Shown here: in pieces, positions 1-10,796 of the stretch
Numbering within the stretch: position 1 is the first letter of the stretch
Layout: each line of letters starts with the position of its first letter
Origin: Rhodotorula mucilaginosa
Lineage: Eukaryota; Basidiomycota; Microbotryomycetes; Sporidiobolales; Sporidiobolaceae
NCBI GenBank assembly: GCA_034406715.1
Contig: CP137879.1
Location: forward strand, 1 to 64,000
Length of the DNA: 64,000 bases
Reading direction: 5' to 3'
The notes under the pieces: model-generated
Database searches by the model: none
What the model was told of the DNA's origin: nothing
Seen by the model: only the letters and a program-made list of their open reading frames with translations
Program-made: the position numbers and the translations under genes

Positions 1-1
1 G

Positions 2-690
2 GTACCGATCGAGCAATCACTCCGTATGGCCTCACCGACTGTGGTGTACTTTTGCCAAACCGATCCGTTCGACCCGCTCACCACCCCCGCCGACCGCGTA
101 CGCGACGAGCAACGACTGTGGGACCCCACGCTGCAAGGTCCCACCGTGATCATCGTCGGGTAACCGAGTACTTCCAGTCCACACCCGGGACGCGACGGGT
201 GATGGGATGGATAATCTTGCGATCTACGCGCTCGAGGTTGGCGTGCGATAAGAAGAGAGTGCTGGGCGGAGAGGTTAGAGGGAGCCAGCGAGGGGGGATC
301 GAGTTGCGACCTCGGCGGCGACCGGTGGACACCCCGACCCCACGGCATGCTCGCACGCCGACAAGCGGTATGTGGAATAATGTATTAGAGCATAGAAACT
401 GCCACCAACAACTGGACACCTTGCTCTCCGGGGCAAGTAAACGCGAAGGAGGAATGAGGTTGGAAGGTTTATATGTGGCGGAGGCAAGCTGATCTCGCCC
501 ATACATCCCTGCGTTTTCACACGGCCAGGTTCTTCCCGGAAAGATCACGAGTCAGTTCGACGAGGACAAGGGCAAGACGCTGTACTACTCGGCGACAGGA
601 ACACGAGAGGCGAGCCAAAGATCGGCGGCGCGCGTGAACGTGCAAGGCATCATCGACCGCGAGGGGAGGAGGGCAGGGAGGAGGGGGTAA
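2..690 (+). CDS. Partial unrecognised gene cut by the window edge
   Basis: An open frame from base 2 to 163 reads as a plausible protein (it contains TVVYFCQTDPFDPLTTPA and ends GPTVIIVG) with mostly G or C in third positions. A second segment, about 529-690, has the same codon bias (contains ITSQFDEDKGKTLYYS and VNVQGIIDREG) and ends in a TAA. A candidate donor (GTAACC at about 163) and acceptor (CCAG at about 528) flank the 365 bases between them, but the phases do not join cleanly, so the link is uncertain. The 5' part lies outside the window. I do not recognise the family. The two pieces may instead belong to different genes. Confidence 0.3.
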
Positions 691-3600
691 GTACGGCTCC
701 GGTGGTTGAAGGGCCAGGGATTACTGGGGCAAGTGAGGGTGTGTAGCTAGCGATACACCACGCGTGCCCTGCTCACCAGTAGACGGTTCAGTCCTTACAT
801 ATGGGACTCCTTTATTCTTGTAATCCCATCTCGTCGTTTTTGTCCTGTGATGGCGTCGTGCGTTGAGCAAAATGCTGATCGACCATGGTAGGTTGCTAGC
901 CCTAACGTTGCCGGGAAGAGAAAAAAGCGCTCAGCTCGACTCCTAAAGCCAATGCTCTCTCGGTTAGTGACGGCGGCGGAGAAGGGCCCCTTGGTTATGA
1001 GCTCGAAAGTATGGCTCCTGTCTTGAGCGCGCTTTTGCCGGGGGCGGAAGGCGAGCCGAGGCGAGACGCAAGATGAGTGAGACGGGGGCGGCGCTTAAAA
1101 TCTCGGCAAGTTTGTTTGTTTCTTGGCGCGCAACAAGACCAGCAGCAGCAAGGCATCCTTTGTACTGGTGCCATGCCTCCCCCTTGTCCCTCCTCCTCAG
1201 CGGGCCACTCTTACTTGCATTGCATAGACCGTATCAGCGGTTGGACAGCACGACTTGCATTGCTCGTCTCACCAACAATCGCAAACATGACATGCGTTAG
1301 CTAGATCAGGTATAGCAGCCGGCATCGAGGCATCAGTGTGAGCAGCGCGGTTTGGCGAGGGCAACATGCGCCGGGATGATTTCAAACGCAAAAATGCAAC
1401 AAACAAAGAGCACCCGCTACCAAGCACGCGCAACGGCCAATTCCACCCCTTTACTGAAGCCACGCTGTCATTTTACACGGCCTTTGCCTCCTCCGCCTCC
1501 GACTTTTTTTGTTTGTGTATTTAAAACAGGCCCTGGCCCGCAATGTGAACCAACTCGAACCTCGCCATGCGTCCATCACGGCCTATATCTCTCGATCTCG
1601 TCTTACTTCTCTCGATAGTCTCGAGCTCGTCATGGGTTTTGCTGAGATCTTGCGTGCGAAGTTGCTTTCGGTTGCCTATAAACTTTGCATTCGATTAAAG
1701 TGCTGGGGTGAGAACTAATGAAGGAGCTTGCACCTTGACAAGAAGATCGATTATGAAGGGTCGAGGTATGGCTGCGACAAGCTGCAAGGCGGGCTGGAGT
1801 GTGTGTGAAACCATTGGACAAAAAGCTTGCAAAATAAAATGCCTCAAAAAATAAGGACACCTCTGAGCCCACCGCCCACTGTCTTTCCACTGTGTTGTTC
1901 TTTGACGTATGTGGTCTTGGTTATAATGTCACAATTCGCAAGGGAGAAGGGAAAATTCGCAGTTGCCCCCAGTTGCACTGGTTCGACACATTCGCACTAA
2001 CACTCGCACGCACCCCCGTTCCATCCGTGTGATCGTGGATCGTGGGGTTGAATTGCCTGTTCATCCTCTTTCGCCTCTCTCTTCATCGGCCTCTTGATAC
2101 TCTAGAGTTCTCGTCCATACATCCCACGTGCTTCGTTATTCTTCCCACCGGATTTCCCGAAACCATTCTTTCACAGTCGCACGAATCTCGAAGCACCAGC
2201 TTATCAACCTGGCAACTCCCGTGCACATATTCACAATCCCTCATCGAGGACCTTGGAACAAGTTCCGCCATTGACGGGCGCCGTTCCTGAGCCGACAAGT
2301 ACCGCTAGCTGACCAAGCACCTCTGGGATGCAGCCGACACAGCGCGATTGCGTTGCTTGGCCGGAAACCCGCATACTTTGGGCGCATATTCAACGCTTCT
2401 CTGCAGGCAAAATCAGTAGCATCGTGCGCTGGGACTCCACTCTCGGAGCCTCCTATTGCACCTATAGTCTTACGGGCTGCACGGCGCTTGATCCCGCCCC
2501 CCCACATTGGATTCCCAGGCACCCGCGACTATTGTCCCAGTCGTGTCACTGCTTCGTGGGCGTGCTGGTCACGGAACCGACCCCGCAGCGCCAAGTTCTC
2601 CATGTTTATCTCGCTATCGTCTCTCGTCTTGCAGGTCTATAGCGTGTCCCAGAAGCAAAAACGACTTGGGCCGGCCCCCTCCTCGGCCCCCAGCGTTCTC
2701 AAACGATTGGATCTTTTGCAACAAGCTCGATTACTTTTCATTGACACATCTAATTGCTAGAACCTCTCCATACAAGATGCCATTCACGCATTTCTTACTC
2801 GTCCCCCAGCGTAGGCAACGGCAGCAGGGATGGGATGGCGCCAAGCAGCAGCAAGTACGGCTAGCATCAACAGCACGACGTCGCCTTTCGTCTTCGTCTC
2901 GCCTATGCAGCTTCTCGCTTACTTCCTCGCCTGTTCGATTCAACCTGCAAATCGTCCCGAACCAGGAATCGTCTCGCTTCAAGGCTCTTTTCATCCGGGC
3001 CGCAAGTCTCCAGAACCCGATTTTCGTCTCCGCTTCAGGCGCCTTTTCTTCCAACAATTCACTTAAAGAATCGCACGGCTACGCCCACTTCAGATGCAGC
3101 CCACCCTTTAGACCTCGCACATCCCACGCAGGGCAGCAGATCATCACCACGTTCCAAAAATACTCCAACCGGACAAGGAGCCGACCGGCTTCGCCTTCTC
3201 CGCTGCACACCCCTCGCTCCGCACCTCCGCCGCTCCCCTCGCCCTCGTTCCCAAAGCCTGGCACTCCTGCCACGACCCAAGCGCACAATGTAGTCTAGCA
3301 TCTCCATCTTGTCGGCACGGCTTGGGCCTTACCCTATAGGTCGCGAGGACAGTCTAGGCCAGCTCGCCTTCCACGTTGCGAGACTCGTCTCACAGGCTTA
3401 GGTAGAGAAGAAGAGCGTTCGGGTGTCGGCCTCGGATGCCGAACTTTTTTCGTCACAACGATCGAACCACCACGTTCAACTACACCACAGCCCATTGTGC
3501 GCGCTGCTTCGCCCTCGCCGGCGCTCTCGGAAAGGTCTATTCCGTCAACCACGAGCCTGCGTGCCAGGGGCAACTGCGATGCCTCCTCCATCCCGGGATT

Positions 3601-4900
3601 TCACTTCGAAACAGCACAAGCAGGCGTTGTGGTACCAGGCCTCAGCAGAAGACGGATTGAACTCGAGAAACCCCAACAACTGCGGCACACAAGGGCCCAA
3701 CGCTGACACGGCAAAGCTTTTCCCGATCAACGTTGCTACTACAGAAGGCGCGGTTGTGAGAAAGCGAAAAGCATAGCAACCAGTCGCCGGCGGACGCGCG
3801 ATCGCCCACGACCAGTGGTTGAGACATTCTTATCCGAAAGAGGAGAAGATGCTCGGCCAGCCGGCGCACCATTCATATTCATTTGACGCCGGAGCGACGA
3901 CAACATAACAAAAAGACGGGAGAACGTCAAAGAGCCTATTCCGGTCTCGCATTTCCACTCCAACTCCCTCGATGCCGCCGCGACACCCTTTTACGGTTGC
4001 GCATTCCCGACTTCCTTTGAGCTGATCGGACTCGCCGCTGACCAGCAAGCAGCCCAGCCCCTTTACTCGAGCCAGCTTGCGATCTCCCCTTATCCCTTCG
4101 GTCGACATGCACCGTTTACTCTGTTCTCACTGCATGCCAAATCCAGCAGCTGGCAACCAGACACTTTCCTACCGCCGAGTCGACCGACAATCCCCCGGCT
4201 CGGGCATAAGCCCCTAAGAAACGCCTTCTCGACTCAAACAACGGCAGCACCACCAGCCTGAAGTAGCGGCAAAGAGGTAGGTAGAGTCTCCCCCATGTAG
4301 AGAGAGATCATAGGATACTGTCAGAGTGACACGTACAGATAGAGATCGAGCGGCGGCCGATGGGACGGGAATGAATGCGCTCGCCGGCGTTCGCGATCGC
4401 GTGACGAGGGTCGTCGCTGTGTGTAGCGGTGCCGTACGGATCAAGCGTGCAGTACGAGATCTGTTTCATAACAGCAGTTTCGCATCATCAGATCAGCTAT
4501 CCTGCCTCATGATCAGACGTTCGGTTTCTCCATAGCCTCAAAACCTCGAGGAGTTCGCTCACATCACTCGGACAAAATCTGCAGGCTCCTTTCGACGCCA
4601 TCGCCTCCTTCGAGAACACTGCAATCATCTCCTTGCTAGCCAGCTGCCGAAAGTGCCGATTAAGAGCCAGCAAAGGGAGCAACAATTGACGACGGTCGGA
4701 TCGGCGAGGTGATGAAGCAAACGATGGTGCAAGGCGGTGTGTATCGGCTCCCAGAAGGCGTGCACAGGAGCATGTCGAGTCTGTTCCATCTCTCGGTTGC
4801 AGACTCGGGCAAGTGCCGAGGACTGAAGCGGAGACGGAGAAGGAAGAGTCTGACTGAGTGATTCGGACTTCGGCGACCTCTGCGAGAAGTGGTTATTGTG
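691..4900. other. About 4.2 kb without a convincing gene
   Basis: No recognisable domain was seen on either strand. The longest open frame (2507-3298, plus) is rich in Ser, Arg and Pro, has no codon-position bias, and two overlapping frames look equally likely. The stretch is less GC-rich than the rest of the window and contains homopolymer runs. I saw no terminal repeats, transposase, reverse transcriptase or structural RNA. It could hold long untranslated regions, a non-coding transcript or decayed coding DNA. Confidence 0.4.
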
Positions 4901-4944
4901 GTCACTGGAAACTTGAACTGGCTCGCAGTGCAGATATATTACTG

Positions 4945-7460
4945 CTATGATAAATATGCGCGGCAAGGTTCCCGCTTCGCCTCTACAGCGCTTCTACAAC
5001 CGCAACCAATCCCGCCACCGCGAAAGAAAGCCCGCATCTCCAGCCGGACCGAGTGCAGCCAGATGACAAACTGTGCTGCGGCCGTTGGCGCCTCGTTGAT
5101 CGACGGCAATGCCGCCGGATCCGGCTGCCGATGCGCCGGTGGCGATACATTCGTGGATGAAGGCGTCGCCGGAGCGGCGGCCGGTAAAGTCGTCGGAATA
5201 GACCGGCAGGGGTCGAGATTCGCGTTTGGTGTGGAAGAGGTGACGGTGGTAGTGAGGGAATGCAAGGATGTGATGGTCCGATTGCTCCGTCCGAGTCGAT
5301 ACAGAGGTGACGGTGGCTACACGGGTTTCGGTCGAAAAGACAGTCTGCGTCACGGTTGCCGTCTTCCGGTCGAAAGAGACGAGCGTGTTGGCGTTGCGGG
5401 TATGTTCGTGCTGCTGCTGGTGACGAGAGAGAGGGTATTTCGGCATGCTGGTAGCGAGCGCGGTACCGCGCGATCGGCGAGGGATGCCCGCCTCGGAGAT
5501 AATGCCAGCCCTGCGTGCCGATCAAGGCGAGGGGTGACGAGCATGAGGAGCCGCGTCAAGCTCTTGACGAGCGGGTCGTCCCGCGACGCCGTCCGTCCGA
5601 GTGCCGCTCTTGGCGGATTTCGAAGAAGGAAGAGGAAGAGTCTGTACGGCAGAGTCTCTGGTGTCGCGCTTCTCGGCTGATGCGGGCGGCGCGACCGTCT
5701 CAGTCGTCGCTGTCGGAGACGGAAGGGCTGTCTGTGTTTCCTCATCCTGCCATCTGTGCCCGTTCAGGTTCCGCCGCCGCCGACTCGCGCCCGTCTGGGT
5801 TGGCCGTCCTGTCCGGCACCGATTCTGGCGAATCCTGGCTCTTCGCTGCCGGAACCTCTTCGGCTTCGAGGACGTCCGGGTCGAACGAAGCAGAAGTCTC
5901 GTGCAAACTTGTCGAAGACTGCCGGTCGTCCGGCCCAGGAGTTACGGTCGCGAACGAGCTATCGACGTCCGCATCGAGCGATTCCGCAAACGACACCTCC
6001 GTCTCGTCCAGGCGCGGAGTGATGTTCTTCATCGCCTGCTCGTCCATCCGCAACAGCAGAGAGCTGCGGAGACGTCTCCACACTGCTCGACCTCGGCAGG
6101 AGCACGATCCTGAGCGGCTCGATTCCGGCCTCCTCCCGACCAGTTGCGCTTCGACTCATCGTCCAGCGGAGTTTCCCATCCGGTTCGCATACGGGACTCC
6201 CATCCACCACCGTCAAGAGCTAATCGCAAGCCAGACTGCGTGCCGACTGTGACGACCCTGTCCTCGGTGTCGGCGGACGGGAGCTGAATCGACGGCAGTG
6301 GGGTTGATCCGGTCGCGCCAACGTCGACGACGGATTTGCCCGCCAACGAGAGGCGAAAGGCAAGATACGGTCGGTCTGCCAGCGAGTCGACCGCAAATGC
6401 CCGCAACGCCGGTCCGAGGTCCACTTGAATTCGGACGATCGTCTTGGCGGTTATCGTAGATGCAACTGGGATTCGGAAGCAGACCTACGTTCGGGCTGTC
6501 GCTATGGCGTCGAACTCGGTAACGAGCCGACCTCGAAAGACATGTCGAGCGCGGCTCCGCTTCGGGTCGAAAGGCGCCGCCTGCCGCAACAGATCCGCAT
6601 CTTGCTCCATCGGCGGCAACGCATCTGTCCGCTGCTGCCGCGCTCGCTTCTTCCGAAGTGTTGCGACGGCTTGAGCTACCCGAAGAAGCATGTCGCCGAG
6701 ACGGGTGCGAGCAGGCTCGGAGGAGGGAATTTCGGTGACGAAACTGGTTATCGAGCACGGGGGGGCGCCGGCATGGCCGTGTCGAACAGGGAGTGAAAGC
6801 CCGGCGGACGAGCTTCGGCGGTCGGTTGGACGATCGTCTTCGACGGCGTAGACGACGTCGCAGAGGAAAGGGACCCGAGGGACCGAGGGAGGAACCGAGG
6901 TTTTGCGACGATGGGTTTCACGAGCGACAGATCCGGCGACGACGGTTTTGTGAGGGAGCTCCGCGACAGACACGGTAGAAAGACTCCTCCGCCCGCGACG
7001 ACCTCCCAGTTACTAACACGGTGGTTCCCGAGGTTCCGACGCAGTCGAGGACGTCCACTGCCGTCCGGGGCGCCTCCCACCGCTCGATTTCGAGCACTGC
7101 TTCTCTCTCAGACCCGAGTAGCCAAACCCGACCTGCGCGTCGACCTCTGCACGAGCCACTTGGCCGGGTTCGACCGCACCAAGCTGCCACTGACACTGGC
7201 ATGCGAGAGGAGCAACTGCGCTTCGTCACCCGGCGCGAGCTGCGGAGCCCACCGGAGCGAGACGTGAAGCCGGGTTGAAGGAAAGTTGCCGGTGATCTGA
7301 GTACTTGCGGCGTTTGAGGCGGTGTGGAAGGAGCGAGGCGGCGTTGCTCAGGGGATGGCCGGACGGAGAGATCGCCGAACGCTCGGAAAAGGAGGAGATC
7401 GGGCCGGAGGCCGAGGGAAGGGTGAGAGTGAGCGCTGTTTCGGCAGGCAAAGGAGGTGTT
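4945..7460 (-). other. Unresolved minus-strand coding-like segments
   Basis: Several minus-strand segments show strong G/C bias at third positions and read as protein, but in different frames. One at about 7.1-7.3 kb contains HVSLRWAPQLAPGDEA. One at 6.5-6.74 kb contains RLGDMLLRVAQAVATL. One at 6.1-6.47 kb contains VCFRIPVASTITAKTIV. An acidic stretch at 5742-6083 ends in a stop. A Ser/Thr-rich stretch at 5.1-5.4 kb contains TVTQTVFSTETRVATV. Some joins could be introns (for example a TAG acceptor just before VCFRIPV). Others, such as near 6080-6095, leave room for only about 20 bases and look like frame breaks. I cannot name the product or say whether it is one gene or two. Confidence 0.35.
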
Positions 7461-7896
7461 CGGGGCGGATAGATATCTGATGTTTTCACACGTTCGAGCA
7501 CGTCGCGGCGCCGTCGGAGGACCCTTGTGCGCAAGACTAGTCTGAGAGGGAACGTACCGAGTTTTCGCGAAATTGCGGCAAATGGCAAGCCGGCCGGTCG
7601 AGAGATCAAAGTGCAGATCGGACAAGATTCTCGCAGGATTCCGCCTGTAGGTTGCTGTACTCGAGACGGCTTAGGTTCGCTTCCGCGGATCGACGTTTTT
7701 TTCCCGATTCGGACTGTCGGCGCATGGGGTCGAGAGGCGCAAAGAAGATGCCGTCTCCCTGTTCTTCGATTCGGATAGCGGGGCGCGACCCGTCGCCGAC
7801 CTGAGCGAAGGCTAACCGAGCCTCTTCTCCGTGCGAGCGGTGGTGGCTGGAGCGTCTGTTCTTGGCCGCCGTCGTACTCCTGCTCGCGTTCCGACG

Positions 7897-8769
7897 TCAG
7901 AAGGGGCTGGATCCCCAATTTTCTCGCGGCTTCGAGGGCGGTGGCCGGGGATGCGGCGGAGAGCGCGGCAGCGCGTATGATTGCCTTGTGCGCGAGTCTG
8001 GCGAGCGGGACGTTCCGCAAGAGGCGTACGGCTCGTCCTGCTGGTCGGCAGAGGTGGGGGCCGCAGCGTCTAAACGCAAACTCGTTTGCGCGAAAGAAAA
8101 CGCACGCATCGCCTTGCCGATCGTTTCCTGCCGGTGCGCTTTCGGTTCGTCCGGATGCTTGATCGCGCCCGACATGATCGACGAGCCGGCAATGATGATG
8201 GCGTTGGCGGCGATCAAGTTGTACTCGAATCCGGTCATGGGAGCGGCGAGAAGCAGGCGGAACCGCTCGCGGCGAGGAGTGCCTTTCGGGATGCGCGGTT
8301 CAAGGTTCGAGCGGCCGAGTCGGTCTTGCTGCCAGACGATCAGGAAGCCTGCGGGGTGAGAGAATTGCTGAGTTAGGGCATGTCTGCTCGACCGGAAGGG
8401 AAATGCACGCACGGCTGACGCAGAGAATGAGGGAGAAGTAGCCCTCGGCGGAAAAGACGAGATACGCGATGAGGACTGCACAGAGCTCAAAGTCAGAGTC
8501 AGCCAAACACCTATGCCCCACACGCGCGCGCACGCACCTCCAAACCTGGGTCCGCCGCCGGTTTCATCCTCCCACTCGAGGCAGCTGAACGCGACGCCGA
8601 GTGCCATCCCGACGACGCGCATCACGACGTGGAAAAGGACGAACGAATAGCGCGATCGCCATCGGACGGCTTTGGTCGCGTAGAGGTAGGCAAGTACGGC
8701 AAGGACGGCCGTGTACAGCACGAGAAAGACGACGGCGGGGGCTGTGTCTCGAGTCGCGCCGGCGGACAT
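7897..8769 (-). CDS. Multi-pass membrane protein, possibly truncated
   Basis: The start ATG is at 8769. Exon 1 (8538-8769) encodes two membrane segments (AVVFLVLYTAVLAVLAYLYA and SFVLFHVVMRVVGMALGVAF). Exon 2 (8413-8475) adds a third (AYLVFSAEGYFSLILCV) and exon 3 begins at 8348. The introns have GTGCGT donors and CAG acceptors, and the phases agree. Exon 3 carries a loop with EPRIPKGTPRRERFR and a fourth membrane segment (NLIAANAIIIAGSSIM). The layout resembles fungal seven-helix proteins of unknown function (DUF7702-like), which would have three more helices. None is visible downstream, where the frame turns hydrophilic and stops at 7897. Either an unmodelled intron follows near 8080, or the C-terminal half is lost. 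Family assignment is from memory of the layout only. Confidence 0.5.
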   Translation of the reverse strand: MSAGATRDTAPAVVFLVLYTAVLAVLAYLYATKAVRWRSRYSFVLFHVVMRVVGMALGVAFSCLEWEDETGGGPRFGGACARVWGIGVWLTLTLSSVQSSSRISSFPPRATSPSFSASAVRAFPFRSSRHALTQQFSHPAGFLIVWQQDRLGRSNLEPRIPKGTPRRERFRLLLAAPMTGFEYNLIAANAIIIAGSSIMSGAIKHPDEPKAHRQETIGKAMRAFSFAQTSLRLDAAAPTSADQQDEPYASCGTSRSPDSRTRQSYALPRSPPHPRPPPSKPRENWGSSPF

Positions 8770-9860
8770 GGTGCTCTTGATGCTTCGAGTCAGGAGCAGC
8801 GAGTTGTCGGTCAAGCAAGCAGAGGCGCCTGCAAGGCACTGTAGCGGCAGAACAGAGCGAGGTGCATTATCATCGTCAGCCTGCACGTTCACCAATGTCG
8901 GGAGGAGAGTTTGCGCGTTTTTGGAGCCATCCAAACTTTGGCATGTGATTGCGTCAAGCTGTCACAATGAAAATCTTTGCTTAGCGGTTTCCCTATCGAC
9001 TTATCGATGTATATACCCCTGATGGCTTGAAAATCATACAGTAGGTCAGGTCGGCCGCTCGGCACCTTCCGCTCTCGTGGACAAAGAGTGCCTCCGCCAG
9101 AAAAGGGCCTACCTTGTCGCGAAACTCGCCGTGAGGCTAGCGTGCTCGGCGGTGGCGGCCTCGCGGCTCGCGGCCTCTGGAGCCAGGCCCGATAACATTG
9201 CACATCCTGCGGGAAAAGGAGCCAACCGGCAGATCCGGCGATGAGGAAACGAGAGCCAGCTCAGCGGCGGAAAATCCGAAGCTGAGACGAGGCCGAGTCT
9301 TGTGAGCTCGAGTCTGCCACTTGGCGCCATGAAGACAAGGAGCTGCAAGGAGCTGCAGCAAGAGCAGCCGTAGCTGCCGTTCTCAAGGCAGGGATTCCAG
9401 TGTCAGCTATGAATGACGGCGGGATAGAAACGAATCAAATCGCACTCGGCAGAGGACGGAGAATGGGCGATGCCCAGGAATCACGCGTAATGCCCAGGAA
9501 TCACGCGTACCTTTCGAGCAGTCGAAAGACACGAGGGACCGCGACACGACAAGGTGGAACGCCTTGCTGTACGCCGCGCGCAGCAGAGTGGCATCAGACC
9601 GCCCGTTTGACGAGAACAGAACAGGCGCTGAGGACTAGCAATGCGGCGGGAAAAGGACGCGAAGCGCGATAATTGCGGGGAAGAGTTGGCGAAAGCAGTT
9701 CGACTGGCAAGCGTGACTTGAAGGACACCCGAACGCTCCGACAGCCGCTCCGCGGCAAGCTTCCCCGGTCCTGGCCAGTTCGGGATCGGGCCCGCTGCGC
9801 GGGCATGCACGAGCGTTGGCGTTTCGAGAGCAGTGAAGTGAGGGCGGCAGTTCCTGTCTC
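8770..9860. other. Intergenic stretch with a 20-bp tandem duplication
   Basis: No convincing coding frame was seen. The stretch lies upstream of the membrane-protein gene that starts at 8769 and probably holds its promoter. It includes the duplicated element at 9470-9509, listed separately. Confidence 0.4.
9470..9509. repeat. Perfect 20-bp tandem duplication with ACGCGT
   Basis: The 20-base unit beginning ATGCCCAGGAATCACGCGTA occurs twice head to tail without mismatch. Each copy contains ACGCGT, the MluI cell-cycle box bound by MBF-type factors in yeasts. A regulatory role is inference. Confidence 0.7.
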
Positions 9861-9861
9861 G

Positions 9862-10652
9862 TCAAAAAGGCGGAAAGGACGGCACGGCTGGAGGAATGGA
9901 CGGGAAAAGGAGCAGAACATGAGAACGACCGGAATATGCGCACGGTGTATAGCAGCTGGTTGCTGACTGCGGCCTCAGAAAGCCGTCCTTCGAGCCCAAC
10001 CCGCCCTGTTTGCGAGCGTGTTCGACTTTGGCTTCAAGCGTACCGAGCACAACCTGTGTCGTTCAAGTCGGATAACGCTGAAGGAGAGCAGGATAGCTTC
10101 CTCGAGCTGTCCGGAAGAAAGGAAGTCAGCATAAGAACCTCAACCACCCGCGACGAAAAGCCCATTTCGCGATCCCGAGTCCACCGAGCCGAAGGAGGTG
10201 CCCATCTCCCAGGGCGAGAATCTTCCCGCAGAGGAGAGTATAGCGAAGTCAAATCTGCAGATCCGCTCCCAGCGAATTGACCGTCGTCAGACCGTGCGTT
10301 GTCGGGTTGCGGACGAGGCGAGCGGCGAACATTCGAGGCGGTCGAACACGCTGCGACGGACGGCGGATCCGGGTCAGCTTTCCTGTGCGCTAGCCGTCGA
10401 CTGAACCAACTCACCTTTAGTCTTGGCTCTGACGCGATCCCCAGCCGCATAGCCGCCGGTGGTCTGGGTCGTGAGCGAGTCGGGGATGAGAGAGGAGAAC
10501 AGCCGAGCATGAGCGCAGCAGCGACTGTAGCACGGTTCGAGGGAGCCATGAGCAATCAGACAGCAGCCACAATAGCTTGGCAAGCGCATTACACTGCAAA
10601 GTGTGGAGTAGCCAAGGTGAGAGGACGAGGTCAAGCCCTCTCCCCGCTTCAA
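9862..10652 (-). other. Coding-like block of an unrecognised gene
   Basis: Minus-strand frames here carry G/C-biased codons. One at 10374-10652 contains FSSLIPDSLTTQTTGGYAAG then DRVRAKTKGELVQ and stops. A GTGAGT donor follows AAGACTAAAG, and a matching branch point and CGTCGCAG acceptor lie about 65 bases on. Beyond it the best frame contains MFAARLVRNPTTHGLTTV. Another segment near 9.95-10.05 kb contains VLGTLEAKVEHARKQ. The pieces do not assemble into one model that I trust, and I do not recognise the product. Confidence 0.3.
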
Positions 10653-10796
10653 GCCGAGATCACCAACAGGCTCGTTCTCGGATTCGACCGGAAATTATGC
10701 TGGCTTCGATACAAGGGTGTAGATGAAGGGAAAAGGGCTACAATGGATGAACCAGAAAAAGGGGGGAATGCGAGCATGGGGTATGCAGAAGGGTGA

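Noticed and set aside
2507-3298. Plus-strand open frame of 263 codons
   Set aside because: No codon-position bias, low-complexity Ser/Arg/Pro text, and overlapping frames look equally protein-like. No family resemblance.
691-4900. Mobile element as explanation for the gene-free stretch
   Set aside because: No terminal repeats, target duplications, transposase or reverse-transcriptase motifs seen on either strand.
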